Assembly: GCA_963666705.2 (NCBI GenBank)
Contig: CAXXKO010000030.1
Location: 1 to 64,000, forward strand
Direction: 5' to 3'
Source of the DNA: G963666705 sp963666705
GTDB taxonomy: Bacteria > Pseudomonadota > Alphaproteobacteria > CADEGL01
Length of the DNA stretch: 64,000 nt
Shown here: positions 33,871 to 42,690 of the stretch, piece by piece
Position numbering within the stretch: the first letter of the stretch is position 1
Layout of the letters: every line of letters begins with the position of its first letter
Program-made: the position numbers and the translations under genes
Notes under the pieces: generated by a model
The model's input: the letters and a program-made list of their open reading frames with translations, nothing else
Told to the model about the DNA's origin: nothing
Databases searched by the model: none

Positions 33871-34962
33871 ATGAAGTTCGGCCTCTTCATCCTCATGCCC
33901 CAGCGCGACGGGGAGAAGCCCGTGCATGTGGCCGCGGCCGAGGGGATCGAACAGATCCGCTTCGCCGAGGATCTCGGCTTCGACATCGCCTGGTTCGCCG
34001 AGCACCATTTCTCGAACTACTCGCTGGTGCCCTCGCCCCTGACCATGGCGGCGCACGTGGCCGGGCTCACCAAGCGCATCCGCTTGGGCACGGCCGTCAT
34101 CGTGACGCCGCTCTACGAGCCCATGCGCCTGTTGGAGGACATCGCCTTCGTCGACCAGTTGAGCGGCGGGCGCCTCGTGATCGGCCTGGGCTCGGGCTAC
34201 CAGGAGCACGAGTGCGAGCGCTTCGGCGTCGATCTGGCTGATTCGCGCGCCATGCTGGGCGAGACGATCGACCTCATCGAGAAAGCGTATACCTCGGCGA
34301 CCTTCAGCCACGACGGGGCCTTCTACAAGATCCCGCCTACGGCCTTCAGCGTGCTCCCCCACCAGAAGCCCTATCCCGAGCTCTACCTCGCCGGCCTCAC
34401 CCGGGACGAGGCGCTCCAGACGCGCATGGCGCGGGCGGGCATCGTGCCCTTCATCTCGGCCCAGTGGAAGCCGGCCTCGGAAGTGCTCGAGACACGGCGC
34501 CAGATCGAGGGCTATTACAGGGCCGTGGGCCGCGACCCGGCGGAGTTGCGCCTCGCCGTGCAGCGCTTCGTCTATGTCACCGAGGACCCGGTCGACGCCC
34601 TCGCGGCGGCGGAGCACCTGCGCTACACCTACCGCATCGCCCACGGCTTCCGCCTGGGGCCGATGGAATTCGACGGCCACATCATCAATTCCCGGCCCGT
34701 CGAGGGCGAGCCCACCCTCGAGGAAATCGCCGAGCGCGCCATCATCGGCCATCCCGAGAAGTGCGCGGCGCAGCTCATCGACGAGGTGCGCACGCTCGGG
34801 CCCGAGCACATCAGTTGCGTGATGCAGTTCGGCGGCCTCACGGGACCCCAGGTCATGCGCTCCATGGAGCGCATGGGCGGACAAGTGATCCCGGCCATGG
34901 AGCGCGAGCTGGGCGACCTCGCCACCCATGGCGGGGCGCGGGCGGGCCAGGCGGCCGAATAG
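33871..34962 (+). CDS. LLM-class flavin-dependent oxidoreductase
   Basis: A 363-residue luciferase-like monooxygenase: MKFGLFILMPQRDGE start, FDIAWFAEHHFSNYSLVPSP near residue 40, RIRLGTAVIVTPLYEPMRL, GRLVIGLGSGYQEHECERFG and the C-terminal IIGHPEKCAAQLIDEVR. FMN-dependent oxidation is the family activity; the substrate is unknown. It lies in a run SDR-LLM-SDR on one strand with 20-bp gaps, a single transcript. It is only distantly related to the LLM gene at 8671. Confidence 0.9.
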   Translation: MKFGLFILMPQRDGEKPVHVAAAEGIEQIRFAEDLGFDIAWFAEHHFSNYSLVPSPLTMAAHVAGLTKRIRLGTAVIVTPLYEPMRLLEDIAFVDQLSGGRLVIGLGSGYQEHECERFGVDLADSRAMLGETIDLIEKAYTSATFSHDGAFYKIPPTAFSVLPHQKPYPELYLAGLTRDEALQTRMARAGIVPFISAQWKPASEVLETRRQIEGYYRAVGRDPAELRLAVQRFVYVTEDPVDALAAAEHLRYTYRIAHGFRLGPMEFDGHIINSRPVEGEPTLEEIAERAIIGHPEKCAAQLIDEVRTLGPEHISCVMQFGGLTGPQVMRSMERMGGQVIPAMERELGDLATHGGARAGQAAE

Positions 34963-34981
34963 GAATCGGAGGACGCGGCGC

Positions 34982-35761
34982 ATGGATCTCGGCCTCGAGG
35001 GCGAGAAGGCCCTCCTCATGGCCAGCACCCAGGGGCTCGGTTTCGGCTGCGCCAAGGTGCTGCTGGCCGAGGGCGCGCAAGTGGTGGTGAGCGGGCGCAA
35101 CGCCGAGTCCGGTGCGAAGGCGGTGGCGGCGCTCGGCCCGGGCGCCCACTTCGTCCAGGCCGACGTGGCGAAGCCCGACGACCGCCAGCGCCTGTTCGAC
35201 GAAGCGGTGGCCCATCTCGGCCATGTCTCGATCCTGCTGACCAACGCCGGCGGGCCGCCCACCGGCCCCTTCCTCGAGCGCACGCTCGACGATTGGCGTA
35301 CTTATTTCGAGCTCACCATGCTCTCGGCGATCCACATGGCCGGCCTCGCGGTGCCGGACATGATCGCGCGCGGCTGGGGCCGGATCGTCAATGTGAGCAC
35401 CCTCTCGGTCAAGGAATCGACGCCCAACACGCCGCTCGCCAACGCACTGAAGACGGGGGTGGTGGGGGCGCTCGGCACCCTCGCGCGCGAGATCGCGGAC
35501 AAGGGGGTGACGGTCAACAACATCGCCCCGGGGCCGTTCGATACGGCGCTCCTGCGCCGGGTCTCGCGCCACATCACCCAGCGCGAGGACCTCTCGGAAG
35601 AAGAGGCGGTCGCGCTCTACGCCAGCCAGGGCCCCATGAAGCGCATGGGCACCACCCAAGAGTTCGGCGCCTGCTGCGCCTTCCTCTGCTCGCGCCACGC
35701 CGGCTACATCACGGCCCAGAGCATCGTCATGGATGGCGGGCATGTGAGGGCGCTGTTCTAG
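34982..35761 (+). CDS. Atypical SDR-family protein lacking the catalytic tyrosine
   Basis: 259 residues from ATG 34982 (MDLGLEGEKALLMAST) with AGGAC/GGAGG-like sequence upstream. The nucleotide-binding loop is ASTQGLGFGCAKVLLAEGA rather than TGxxxGxG. The NAG motif is present (LLTNAGGPPTGPF). At the YxxxK position the sequence is LANALKTGVVGALG: Ala replaces Tyr while Lys remains. A similar subgroup of SDRs with Leu-Ser-Asn-Ala-x-Arg/Lys exists, so the change is probably native rather than damage. Last gene of the SDR-LLM-SDR unit; its role may not be conventional dehydrogenation. Confidence 0.85.
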   Translation: MDLGLEGEKALLMASTQGLGFGCAKVLLAEGAQVVVSGRNAESGAKAVAALGPGAHFVQADVAKPDDRQRLFDEAVAHLGHVSILLTNAGGPPTGPFLERTLDDWRTYFELTMLSAIHMAGLAVPDMIARGWGRIVNVSTLSVKESTPNTPLANALKTGVVGALGTLAREIADKGVTVNNIAPGPFDTALLRRVSRHITQREDLSEEEAVALYASQGPMKRMGTTQEFGACCAFLCSRHAGYITAQSIVMDGGHVRALF

Positions 35762-35770
35762 CGGAGCGGA

Positions 35771-35863
35771 TTAAATGGGGACAGCATTAAATGGGGACAG
35801 TATTTATCAATAGGATTGCAAATCTCGGCCAGGGTGACGGAAAATATATACTGTCCCTAATTA
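35771..35863. repeat. Palindromic ATGGGGACAG repeat, copy 3
   Basis: TTAAATGGGGACAG occurs twice in tandem (35771 and 35787), then after about 50 bp the inverted end ATATATACTGTCCCTAATTAA. It resembles copies 1 and 2 but has a duplicated left arm. It lies between an SDR and the class II aldolase gene. Confidence 0.75.
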
Positions 35864-35951
35864 ACAGCACCCATGAGCCGAGAGCGCTGGGGTATCATGC
35901 GGGTTTCTTGCTATGATGGATTTCGAGCGGGCGAGACAAGGGAGAAGCGCG

Positions 35952-36707
35952 ATGGCGGCCGTCGAGCAGATCGAGACATCCGAGGACGAGGTTCGGCGCA
36001 CCAGGGTCGAGATGGCGGCGGCACTCCAGCTCGCCGCGCGCATGGGCATGGCGGAGGGCATCGACAACCACCTGACGGCGCGCGTCCCTGGCACGCTGGA
36101 CCGCTATTTCATCAATCCCAAGTCCCTGCACTGGTCGGAAGTCAGGGCCAGCGACATCCTGGTGGTGGACCGCGACGGCACGGTCCATGAAGGCGACGAC
36201 GTGCCGCCGCGCTCGGGCATCTGCATCCATATCCCGATCCACGAGGCGCACCCCCATGGCGGCGTCGTGTTCCACACCCACGTGCCCTGGGCCGCGGCGA
36301 TCTGTGCGGTCGAGGGCGGCCGGCTGGAAATGTGCCACCAGAACTCGGTGCGCTTCCACGGCTACCTCGCCTACGACGACGAATTCAACGGCATCGCCGT
36401 CGATCCGGAGGAGGGCCGGCGCCTGGCCCGCATCCAGGGCGACAAGGCTGTCATGTTCCTCGCCAACCACGGCCCGATCGTCGTTTGCGAGACGATCGCC
36501 GAAGCCTTCGACGAAATGTACTTCCTCGAGCGCGCGAGCCAGGTCCAGGTGCTCGCCGCCAGCATGGGCAAGCCGCTCCACATCATCCCCGACGACGTCG
36601 TCGAGATGACCAAGGCGCAGCTCGGGCAGTTCAGGATCAACTCGATCCGGCATTTCGAGGCCCTGAAACGCACCCTCGACCGCGACGGCTCGGACTACGA
36701 GGAGTGA
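35952..36707 (+). CDS. Class II aldolase/adducin family protein
   Basis: About 251 residues from ATG 35952, chosen for the GGGAGAAG 8 nt upstream; ATG 35913 would add 13 residues. The fold is indicated by MGMAEGIDNHLTARVPG, FINPKSLHWSEVRASDILVV, the metal-binding HTHVPWAAAICAVEGG and LANHGPIVVCETIAEAFD with the later His. Members are Zn-dependent aldolases, epimerases or decarboxylases of phosphorylated sugars or hydroxyacids. The following EamA gene is 16 bp away on the same strand, suggesting a pair. Confidence 0.88.
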   Translation: MAAVEQIETSEDEVRRTRVEMAAALQLAARMGMAEGIDNHLTARVPGTLDRYFINPKSLHWSEVRASDILVVDRDGTVHEGDDVPPRSGICIHIPIHEAHPHGGVVFHTHVPWAAAICAVEGGRLEMCHQNSVRFHGYLAYDDEFNGIAVDPEEGRRLARIQGDKAVMFLANHGPIVVCETIAEAFDEMYFLERASQVQVLAASMGKPLHIIPDDVVEMTKAQLGQFRINSIRHFEALKRTLDRDGSDYEE

Positions 36708-36723
36708 GGCCGTCGGGGCACCC

Positions 36724-37659
36724 GTGAGGTGCGTCCGGGCGACCGGAATCGCCGCCCGCGGGCGCTGGCGGCACTTGCCGGGGAACACGCGGGGCGCCCT
36801 CTGGATCCTGCTCGCGGCGCTCATCATGACCCTGCAGGTCGCGGTCGTGAAAAAGCTCGGCGCCGGCCTCCATATCTTCGAGATCGTCTTCTTCCGCTGC
36901 GCCTTCTCGTTCCTGATCCTGAGCCCCGCCTTCCCGCGCCTCGGCCTGGGCGCCTATGCGACCGCCCGGCCGGCGCTCCATATCACACGCTCGGTGCTCG
37001 GCATCCTGGCCATGGCCTGCTACTTCTACGCGGTGAGCTGGCTGCCCCTCGCCGAAGCCATCGCCTATACCTTCACCATGCCGCTGTTCATGATTCTGTG
37101 CGCCGTCCTCCTCCTGGGCGAGCGGGTGCGCTGGCGGCGCTGGACGGCGACGGCGGTGGGCTTCGCCGGCGTGCTCGTCATGCTGCGCCCGGGCATGGTG
37201 GCGGTCGAGGCGGCGGCGCTGGTCGCCCTCTTCGGCGCGCTGTTGAGCGCCCTGGTCTTCACCTCGGTCAAGAAGCTGTCGGCCACCGAATCGGCACTGA
37301 CCATGATCCTCTATTTCGCCCTGGTCGGGATGCTCATGTCGATCGGGCCGGCGATCGCGGTCTGGCGCTGGCCGAACGGAGCCGAATTCGCCCTCCTCGC
37401 CCTGATCGGCGCGCTCGGCACGGCGGGGCAGTACGTGGCCGTCTGGGGGTGGTCCGTGGGCGAGGCCACGGCCGTCGCCCCGTTCGATTATTCGCGCCTG
37501 ATCTTCGCCGCCGCCCTGGGATTCGTCCTCTTCGCCGAGGTGCCCGACCCCATGACCATCCTCGGCGCCGGCATCATCGTGGCCAGCACCCTCTATATCG
37601 GCCGCCGCGCGGCGCGCGTGGAGGCGCCAACCCAAGTGGGCCGGACGTTGCCGCAATGA
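36724..37659 (+). CDS. EamA/DMT-family transporter
   Basis: A 311-residue inner-membrane protein with ten hydrophobic segments in two EamA repeats. The first begins GALWILLAALIMTLQVAVVK; the conserved FEIVFFRCAFSFLIL and PLFMILCAVLLLGERVRWRR mark the first repeat. The GTG at 36724 is the longest start; ATG further in is possible. DMT proteins export or import small metabolites. It converges on the chemoreceptor gene. Confidence 0.88.
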   Translation: MRCVRATGIAARGRWRHLPGNTRGALWILLAALIMTLQVAVVKKLGAGLHIFEIVFFRCAFSFLILSPAFPRLGLGAYATARPALHITRSVLGILAMACYFYAVSWLPLAEAIAYTFTMPLFMILCAVLLLGERVRWRRWTATAVGFAGVLVMLRPGMVAVEAAALVALFGALLSALVFTSVKKLSATESALTMILYFALVGMLMSIGPAIAVWRWPNGAEFALLALIGALGTAGQYVAVWGWSVGEATAVAPFDYSRLIFAAALGFVLFAEVPDPMTILGAGIIVASTLYIGRRAARVEAPTQVGRTLPQ

Positions 37660-37683
37660 CGGCGGCGGGCCGGGCTTTCCCGT

Positions 37684-39393
37684 TCATTCCGCCGCGAGGT
37701 CCGGCACCGACTCACTCGGGGTGGCGGTCCCCGCCCCGCTTCTCACCGTATGCAGGAAGTTGTCGATTTCCAGGCTCAAGGTAGCGGTCCGATCGGCAAT
37801 CTTGCTCATGGCTTCCTGCACCTGATCCGCCGCTTCACCGGTCTCCCGCGCCGCCTGATCGACGCCCGTGATGTTGCGGCTGACGTCCTGGGCGCCGTGC
37901 GCGGCCTCCTGAACGTTGCTGCTGATCTCGGCGGTCGCCAAGCCCTGCTGCTCGACGGCTGTCGCGATGACCGTCCCGATCTCGCTGATTTCGCTGATCG
38001 TGTTGCCAATCCCCTCGATCGCCGTCACCGCGTGACTCGTGGCGTCCTGGATGGTGCCGATCTGGGACGCGATCTCCTCGGTCGCCTTACCGGTCTGGTC
38101 GGCCAGGGTCTTGACCTCCGAGGCGACCACGGCGAAGCCCTTGCCGACCTCGCCGGCGCGGGCCGCCTCGATCGTGGCGTTGAGCGCCAGGAGGTTGGTC
38201 TGCGAGGCAATATCGCTGATGATATTGACGACCTCGCCGATCTTTTGCGACGCCGTTGCCAATCCGGCGACCAGGTGGTTGGCCTGTTCGGCCTCGCCAA
38301 CGGCCGATTTGGCGATTTCCACCGATTTCACGACATGATTGCCGATCTCGGCGATCGAGCAGGACAGCTCTTCCGCCGCGGAAGCGACGGTGTCGACATT
38401 GGCCGCGGCCTGGTCCGAGGCGGTGGTCACCGCCGAGGTCTGGCGCGAGGTATCCTCGGCGGTCACCGACATGGACTGCGCCGTGTCACGCATCACCGAG
38501 ACTTCTCCGGAAACCTGGTCCACGATGACCTTGACGCTGGACTCGAAACTCTCGGCCATATCGAGCAGGGCCTTGCTTTTCTCCTCCTCCGCGCGGCGGG
38601 CCAGCTCCTCTTGCTGAGACTCGAGGCGCCACTTCTCGGCAACACTGTCCTTGAACACCAGGAGTGCCTGGGCCATATCGCCGAGGGCATCCTTGGCGGT
38701 CGTCGGCACCTCGACGTCCGTGTTGCCGCGCGTTACTTCGGTCATGGCAAACGCCATTTTCTTGATCGGTTTCAGAACGGAACGCAACGTCATCCAGGTC
38801 AGGAACATGGCGAACAGCGTTGCGACGATCAAACTCGCTACGGATAGCTTCAAAGCCTCGTCGCCGCTCGCGATCGCCGAATCCCGATCGACCTGGGCAT
38901 CCTGTTTCTGTTGGCGGATGAGCTCGCCCAGTATCGTGTTGACCGCGTCGATATTGGCTCGCGCACCGGCCACCAGACTGTTTCCGAGCACTCGATTCTC
39001 ATCGATATAGGCGTCAACCGCCTCTATCGAGGAATCGAACAAAGCCTCGACGTTTTGCCGAATTTCATCGGCCTGGGTGGGATCGAAGTCGCCGGATTGC
39101 AGTTGTTCGTACAGGGCATCCCGGGCCTCGACGGCCAATTCTTCCGATTCGTTCAACCAGCTCACCTCGAGATCGGCGAGCCAGAACTTGATCTCCCCAA
39201 ACGTCTGTATGGCGAATGTGGCGGAACCAAGTTTTGCCTGGAGCTCCGTCTGGCGATGAAAAACCGTGTTGCTGTCGACGATCCGTTTGCCCATGAAGGC
39301 GTTCGATCCGACGAGTACCACCAGAAGAGTGCCACAAAGCAGCAGCAGCTTGGCTCGGATGGTGAGCCTCACTGTAATCCTGGGTCGGCGCAT
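37684..39393 (-). CDS. Methyl-accepting chemotaxis protein
   Basis: 569 residues: one N-terminal membrane helix (residues 14-32, AKLLLLCGTLLVVLVGSNAF), a periplasmic helical domain to about 180, a second helix LSVASLIVATLFAMFLTWM, HAMP (SVLKPIKKMAFAMTEVTRG) and the cytoplasmic signalling domain with hairpin tip EVVNIISDIASQTNLLALNA, then TIEAARAGEVGKGFAVVA. The ligand domain is a four-helix-bundle type. It is preceded on the same strand by a secreted DUF3365 sensor gene, and a strong hairpin (39420-39457) separates the two, suggesting co-transcription with adjusted dosage. Confidence 0.93.
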   Translation of the reverse strand: MRRPRITVRLTIRAKLLLLCGTLLVVLVGSNAFMGKRIVDSNTVFHRQTELQAKLGSATFAIQTFGEIKFWLADLEVSWLNESEELAVEARDALYEQLQSGDFDPTQADEIRQNVEALFDSSIEAVDAYIDENRVLGNSLVAGARANIDAVNTILGELIRQQKQDAQVDRDSAIASGDEALKLSVASLIVATLFAMFLTWMTLRSVLKPIKKMAFAMTEVTRGNTDVEVPTTAKDALGDMAQALLVFKDSVAEKWRLESQQEELARRAEEEKSKALLDMAESFESSVKVIVDQVSGEVSVMRDTAQSMSVTAEDTSRQTSAVTTASDQAAANVDTVASAAEELSCSIAEIGNHVVKSVEIAKSAVGEAEQANHLVAGLATASQKIGEVVNIISDIASQTNLLALNATIEAARAGEVGKGFAVVASEVKTLADQTGKATEEIASQIGTIQDATSHAVTAIEGIGNTISEISEIGTVIATAVEQQGLATAEISSNVQEAAHGAQDVSRNITGVDQAARETGEAADQVQEAMSKIADRTATLSLEIDNFLHTVRSGAGTATPSESVPDLAAE

Positions 39394-39419
39394 ATCATTG
39401 CTCCATTACGAGACGAGAG

Positions 39420-39457
39420 GGGCTGGTCCAACCATCGGGAGATGGTTGGACCAGCCC
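39420..39457 (-). promoter_or_regulatory. Strong intergenic RNA hairpin between DUF3365 and chemoreceptor genes
   Basis: GGGCTGGTCCAACCAT (39420-39435) pairs perfectly over 16 bp with 39442-39457, with a 6-nt loop. No U-run follows on the minus strand, so it looks like an mRNA processing or stability element, or a partial attenuator, rather than a full terminator. Confidence 0.7.
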
Positions 39458-39461
39458 GTTC

Positions 39462-40247
39462 CTACTGGAATATCAAGACACTGATGGCGCCGCCGAGCTG
39501 GCCTAGTTCGCCACCCTCTTTCTTACCCCCGGTGATGTCGAGCTCGCCCGCGGGCTGGCCATGGCAGGCCAGGCAGGACTCCTTGTAATACTCCGGGAGA
39601 ATGAGCCGGAAAGCCGGCCGACCCTTGTAATCCGCCTCGGCGACGACTTGCTGGCCGGTCGGATATGACGGGTCCTTGAACTGCTCCTCGATGATGGCCT
39701 TTTCCCAGGCGTCCGGCCGATTGGCGCGGTTGCGGACCAGATCCGCGGGCGCCGTCAGCCGTATAAGAGCAATCTCACCCTTCAAGGCGCGAAACCTTTC
39801 GGTTACCAACCTGGCGAACACTGCCGGCAGGAAGCCCTTGAGCCCGACGCCCTCCTCATTGATGGAGGCCTGCGCGTCGTCCATGACCTCGGCGATGGCC
39901 TTCAGCTCCGCCTGCAGCAGCTCGCCATGAAGGCCCGAGGCGTCGATGCTGTCGAGATCGACCCCGGTCGCTGTCATGTAGTTCGCCTTCGCTGCCTCGA
40001 GCACGGCCGCGGCGCTCAGTCCCTTGTCGCCGACGGACGGGTCATTGATGTGCTTTTGGTTTTTCGAAATGACGGCGCGCGCGGAGCGCAGCAAGGTCGC
40101 CAGGCTGAGCGCGATTTCCTCGCCGTCGGCGTTCGACGCGGAGTAGGCCATGTTCGGGCCCACAAACGTGGCACTGAAGAATGCGGCCAACATCGCAACC
40201 AATGTAATATGCCGCCGACTCAGACGCAGTATTTCGAACGGTGTCAT
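39462..40247 (-). CDS. Secreted DUF3365 (Tll0287-like) haem-type sensor protein
   Basis: 261 residues with an N-terminal hydrophobic segment (ITLVAMLAAFFSATFVGPNM, residues 15-34) that acts as signal peptide or anchor. The rest is periplasmic. The DUF3365 core ends with a c-type haem motif CLACH in YYKESCLACHGQPAGELD and the terminal GGAISVLIFQ. The domain is often fused to chemoreceptors or histidine kinases as a redox or gas sensor. Here it is a stand-alone gene just upstream of a chemoreceptor whose own ligand domain is different, so the two may interact. The covalent haem predicted from CxxCH would need the periplasmic maturation system. Confidence 0.85.
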   Translation of the reverse strand: MTPFEILRLSRRHITLVAMLAAFFSATFVGPNMAYSASNADGEEIALSLATLLRSARAVISKNQKHINDPSVGDKGLSAAAVLEAAKANYMTATGVDLDSIDASGLHGELLQAELKAIAEVMDDAQASINEEGVGLKGFLPAVFARLVTERFRALKGEIALIRLTAPADLVRNRANRPDAWEKAIIEEQFKDPSYPTGQQVVAEADYKGRPAFRLILPEYYKESCLACHGQPAGELDITGGKKEGGELGQLGGAISVLIFQ

Positions 40248-40470
40248 AGCTTCCTCCTAGGGTGCCGTGGGGGCTAAATTGTGCGCACGCCTCACCAATC
40301 GGCGCCGCCAAACACAGCTGTTACGTCGTCCATAAATCGTCAGACAAAGAGGTTGTCGTATAAATTGGTTAAGAGGGGGTAAATTCGCGAGCATTTCAAA
40401 TGTGCATGTACTTTATCGCGGTCACCATCAGGGTTTCGGAAGTGACGTCGTTTGGCGCTGGACACAATTG

Positions 40471-41409
40471 ATGTGGCGGGCAGCTCGGATCGCGCCACCA
40501 TTCTTGGTATCCGCCTTCGGCCGGTTGAGCGCGCCAACCCGCGCCGCCATCTGGATGGTCGCCGCCGCCACCGCCTTCACCGCCATGCTCAGCACCGTGC
40601 GCATGGCGGCGGCGGAGATGCACCCTTTCGAGGTCGCCTTCTTCCGCTACCTCGTCACCATCCTGTGGATGGCGCCGTTCCTGGTGCGCTTCGTCCACCA
40701 GCAGGGCCTGCCCAAGCGCCGGCTCGGGCTATTCAGCCTACGCGCCGTGCTCGGCCTGGTCTCGACCCTGGCCTGGTACTGGGGTGTGCCGCTTCTGGCA
40801 CTCTCGGACGCCATCACCATCAACTTCACAGCCCCCCTCTTCGCCACCCTCTTCGCGGCGCTGATCCTTGGCGAGGTGGTGCGCCTGAGGCGCTGGTCGG
40901 CGGTCGCGCTCGGCTTCGTCGGCGTCCTCATCGTCATTCGCCCCGGCTTCACCCAAGTCAGCGACGCGACCCTGATCGTGCTCGCCGCCTCGGCCTCCTG
41001 GGGGGCGCAGCACATCCTGGTCAAGCTCCTCTCGCGCACCGAGCCGGTCGCCCTCATCGTCGCCATGCACTCGCTGCTCATCGCCCCCCTGACCCTGGTG
41101 GCGGCGCTCTTCGTGTGGACATGGCCGAGCTGGGAGGGGCTCCTCTGGGTCGCGGCGCTCGGCACCTTCGGCACCATCGGGCACCTCTTCATGACCCGCG
41201 CCTTCGCCACCGCGGACGCGTCTTTCGTCCTCCCATTCGATTTCGCGAAGCTGCCGATCGGCGTCCTCATCGGCTACCTCGCCTTCGGCGAGGCGACCGA
41301 CGGCTGGACCTGGCTCGGCGCCGCCGTCATCGTCTCCTCGACCGCCTATATCGCCCGCCGCGAAGCGCAGCTCGCGCGCCAGACGGCGGCCGCCGGCCCG
41401 TCCGCCTAG
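40471..41409 (+). CDS. EamA/DMT-family transporter
   Basis: About 312 residues from ATG 40471 (MWRAARIAPPFLVSAFG), with ten hydrophobic segments and EamA landmarks: FEVAFFRYLVTILWMAPFLV, INFTAPLFATLFAALILGE and, in the second repeat, SFVLPFDFAKLPIGVLIGYL. Divergent from the chemoreceptor operon. Its stop overlaps that of the DadA-like gene by 4 bp (convergent). It is only a distant paralog of the 36724 gene. Confidence 0.87.
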   Translation: MWRAARIAPPFLVSAFGRLSAPTRAAIWMVAAATAFTAMLSTVRMAAAEMHPFEVAFFRYLVTILWMAPFLVRFVHQQGLPKRRLGLFSLRAVLGLVSTLAWYWGVPLLALSDAITINFTAPLFATLFAALILGEVVRLRRWSAVALGFVGVLIVIRPGFTQVSDATLIVLAASASWGAQHILVKLLSRTEPVALIVAMHSLLIAPLTLVAALFVWTWPSWEGLLWVAALGTFGTIGHLFMTRAFATADASFVLPFDFAKLPIGVLIGYLAFGEATDGWTWLGAAVIVSSTAYIARREAQLARQTAAAGPSA

Positions 41410-42656
41410 AAGCGGTCCGCCCGGAAGGGTGCGAGGTCGATGGAGGGGGGGCGCCCGCTCACCAGCTCGGCGGTCAATTGGCCGGTCTTGGAGGCGCCCA
41501 GCAGGCCCTGGTGACCGTGGCCGAAGGCGAAGTAGAGGTCGGGGTGGCGGGGGGCGGGGCCGAGCAGGGGGAGGCTGTCGGGCGTGCAGGGGCGGTGGCC
41601 CATCCACTCGGTGTACTTCGCCGTCTGGAGCCCGGGCAGGACCTGGCGGCCCAACTCGAGGAGGACGCGCGCGCGGGCGTAGTTGGGCGGCGCGTCGAGC
41701 CCGGCGATCTCGGCCGTGCCGGCGAAGCGCAGGCCCATATCCATGGGGGTGATGGCGAACTTGTTCTCGGCCGGGAAGCACATGATGCGGGGCTCCACGC
41801 CCGGATCCTCGATGGTCACGTGATAGCCGCGCTGGCTCTCGAGCGGCACCCGGTAGCCGAGCGGGCGGAGGAGCCGGCCCGACCAGGCGCCGGCGGCGAT
41901 CACGGTGGCGTCCACCGCGACCTCGCCCGCGCTGGTGCGCACCTTGCGCGGGCCGCGCTCGCCCATCTCGAAGCCGGTCACGTCGGCCGTCATCACCGTC
42001 CCGCCGCGGCGCGCGAAGTTGGCGGCGAGGGCCTGGACCAGCCCGCCCGGGTTCTTGCAGTGGCCGTTGTCGGGGATGAGGACGCCGCGCTCGAAGATGG
42101 GCGCGAGGGCCGGCTCGAGCTGGCGGATCTCGTCGGCATTGAGGATCTCGACCTTGTGCGGGGTCGCCGACTTGAGCGCGACGGTCAGGGCGTCGGCCTT
42201 GAAGCTGGCCTCGGTGCGATAGACGGTGAGCTGGCCCGTCTGGTGGAAGAGGTGCTCGACGCCCGCGTCCTCGAGCAGGGGCTGATAGGCGTCGAAGGTC
42301 GGCCCGTTGAGGGTATAGAGCGCCTTCGAGATCTCCAACACCCGCTCGCGCCGGCCCTCGCGCAGGTACTTGAGGAGCCACGGCGTCGCCCGCGGCAGGT
42401 AGCTCCAGCGCACGAACAGCGGCCCCATGGGGTCGAGCAGCCATTTGGGGATCTGCTTCGCCATCCCCGGCGTGGAGGTGGGCACCACCGAGGCCGGGCT
42501 GATGCCGCCGGCGTTGCCGAAGGAGGTGGCCATGCCGGGCTCGTCGCGCTCGATGAGCGTGACCTCGTGGCCCTCGCGCTGGAGGTAGAGGGCGCAGGCC
42601 GTGCCGACGGCACCAGCGCCTACGACCGCGACCTTGCGGGCCTCGTGGCTCGTCAT
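41406..42656 (-). CDS. FAD-dependent D-amino acid dehydrogenase-like oxidoreductase (DadA family)
   Basis: 416 residues: dinucleotide-binding VAVVGAGAVGTACALYLQRE at residues 9-28, ERDEPGMATSFGNAGGISP as in DadA, and a C-terminal FAD segment GHGHQGLLGASKTGQL. The family oxidises D-amino acids or related amines at the inner face of the membrane. It is last in a minus-strand operon with a binding protein, ATPase and fused permease, so the likely role is oxidation of the imported amino compound. The substrate is not determinable from sequence. Confidence 0.87.
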   Translation of the reverse strand: MTSHEARKVAVVGAGAVGTACALYLQREGHEVTLIERDEPGMATSFGNAGGISPASVVPTSTPGMAKQIPKWLLDPMGPLFVRWSYLPRATPWLLKYLREGRRERVLEISKALYTLNGPTFDAYQPLLEDAGVEHLFHQTGQLTVYRTEASFKADALTVALKSATPHKVEILNADEIRQLEPALAPIFERGVLIPDNGHCKNPGGLVQALAANFARRGGTVMTADVTGFEMGERGPRKVRTSAGEVAVDATVIAAGAWSGRLLRPLGYRVPLESQRGYHVTIEDPGVEPRIMCFPAENKFAITPMDMGLRFAGTAEIAGLDAPPNYARARVLLELGRQVLPGLQTAKYTEWMGHRPCTPDSLPLLGPAPRHPDLYFAFGHGHQGLLGASKTGQLTAELVSGRPPSIDLAPFRADRF

Positions 42657-42690
42657 GGACTCACCTTTCCACGGGCGCAGCGGCGCCGGG

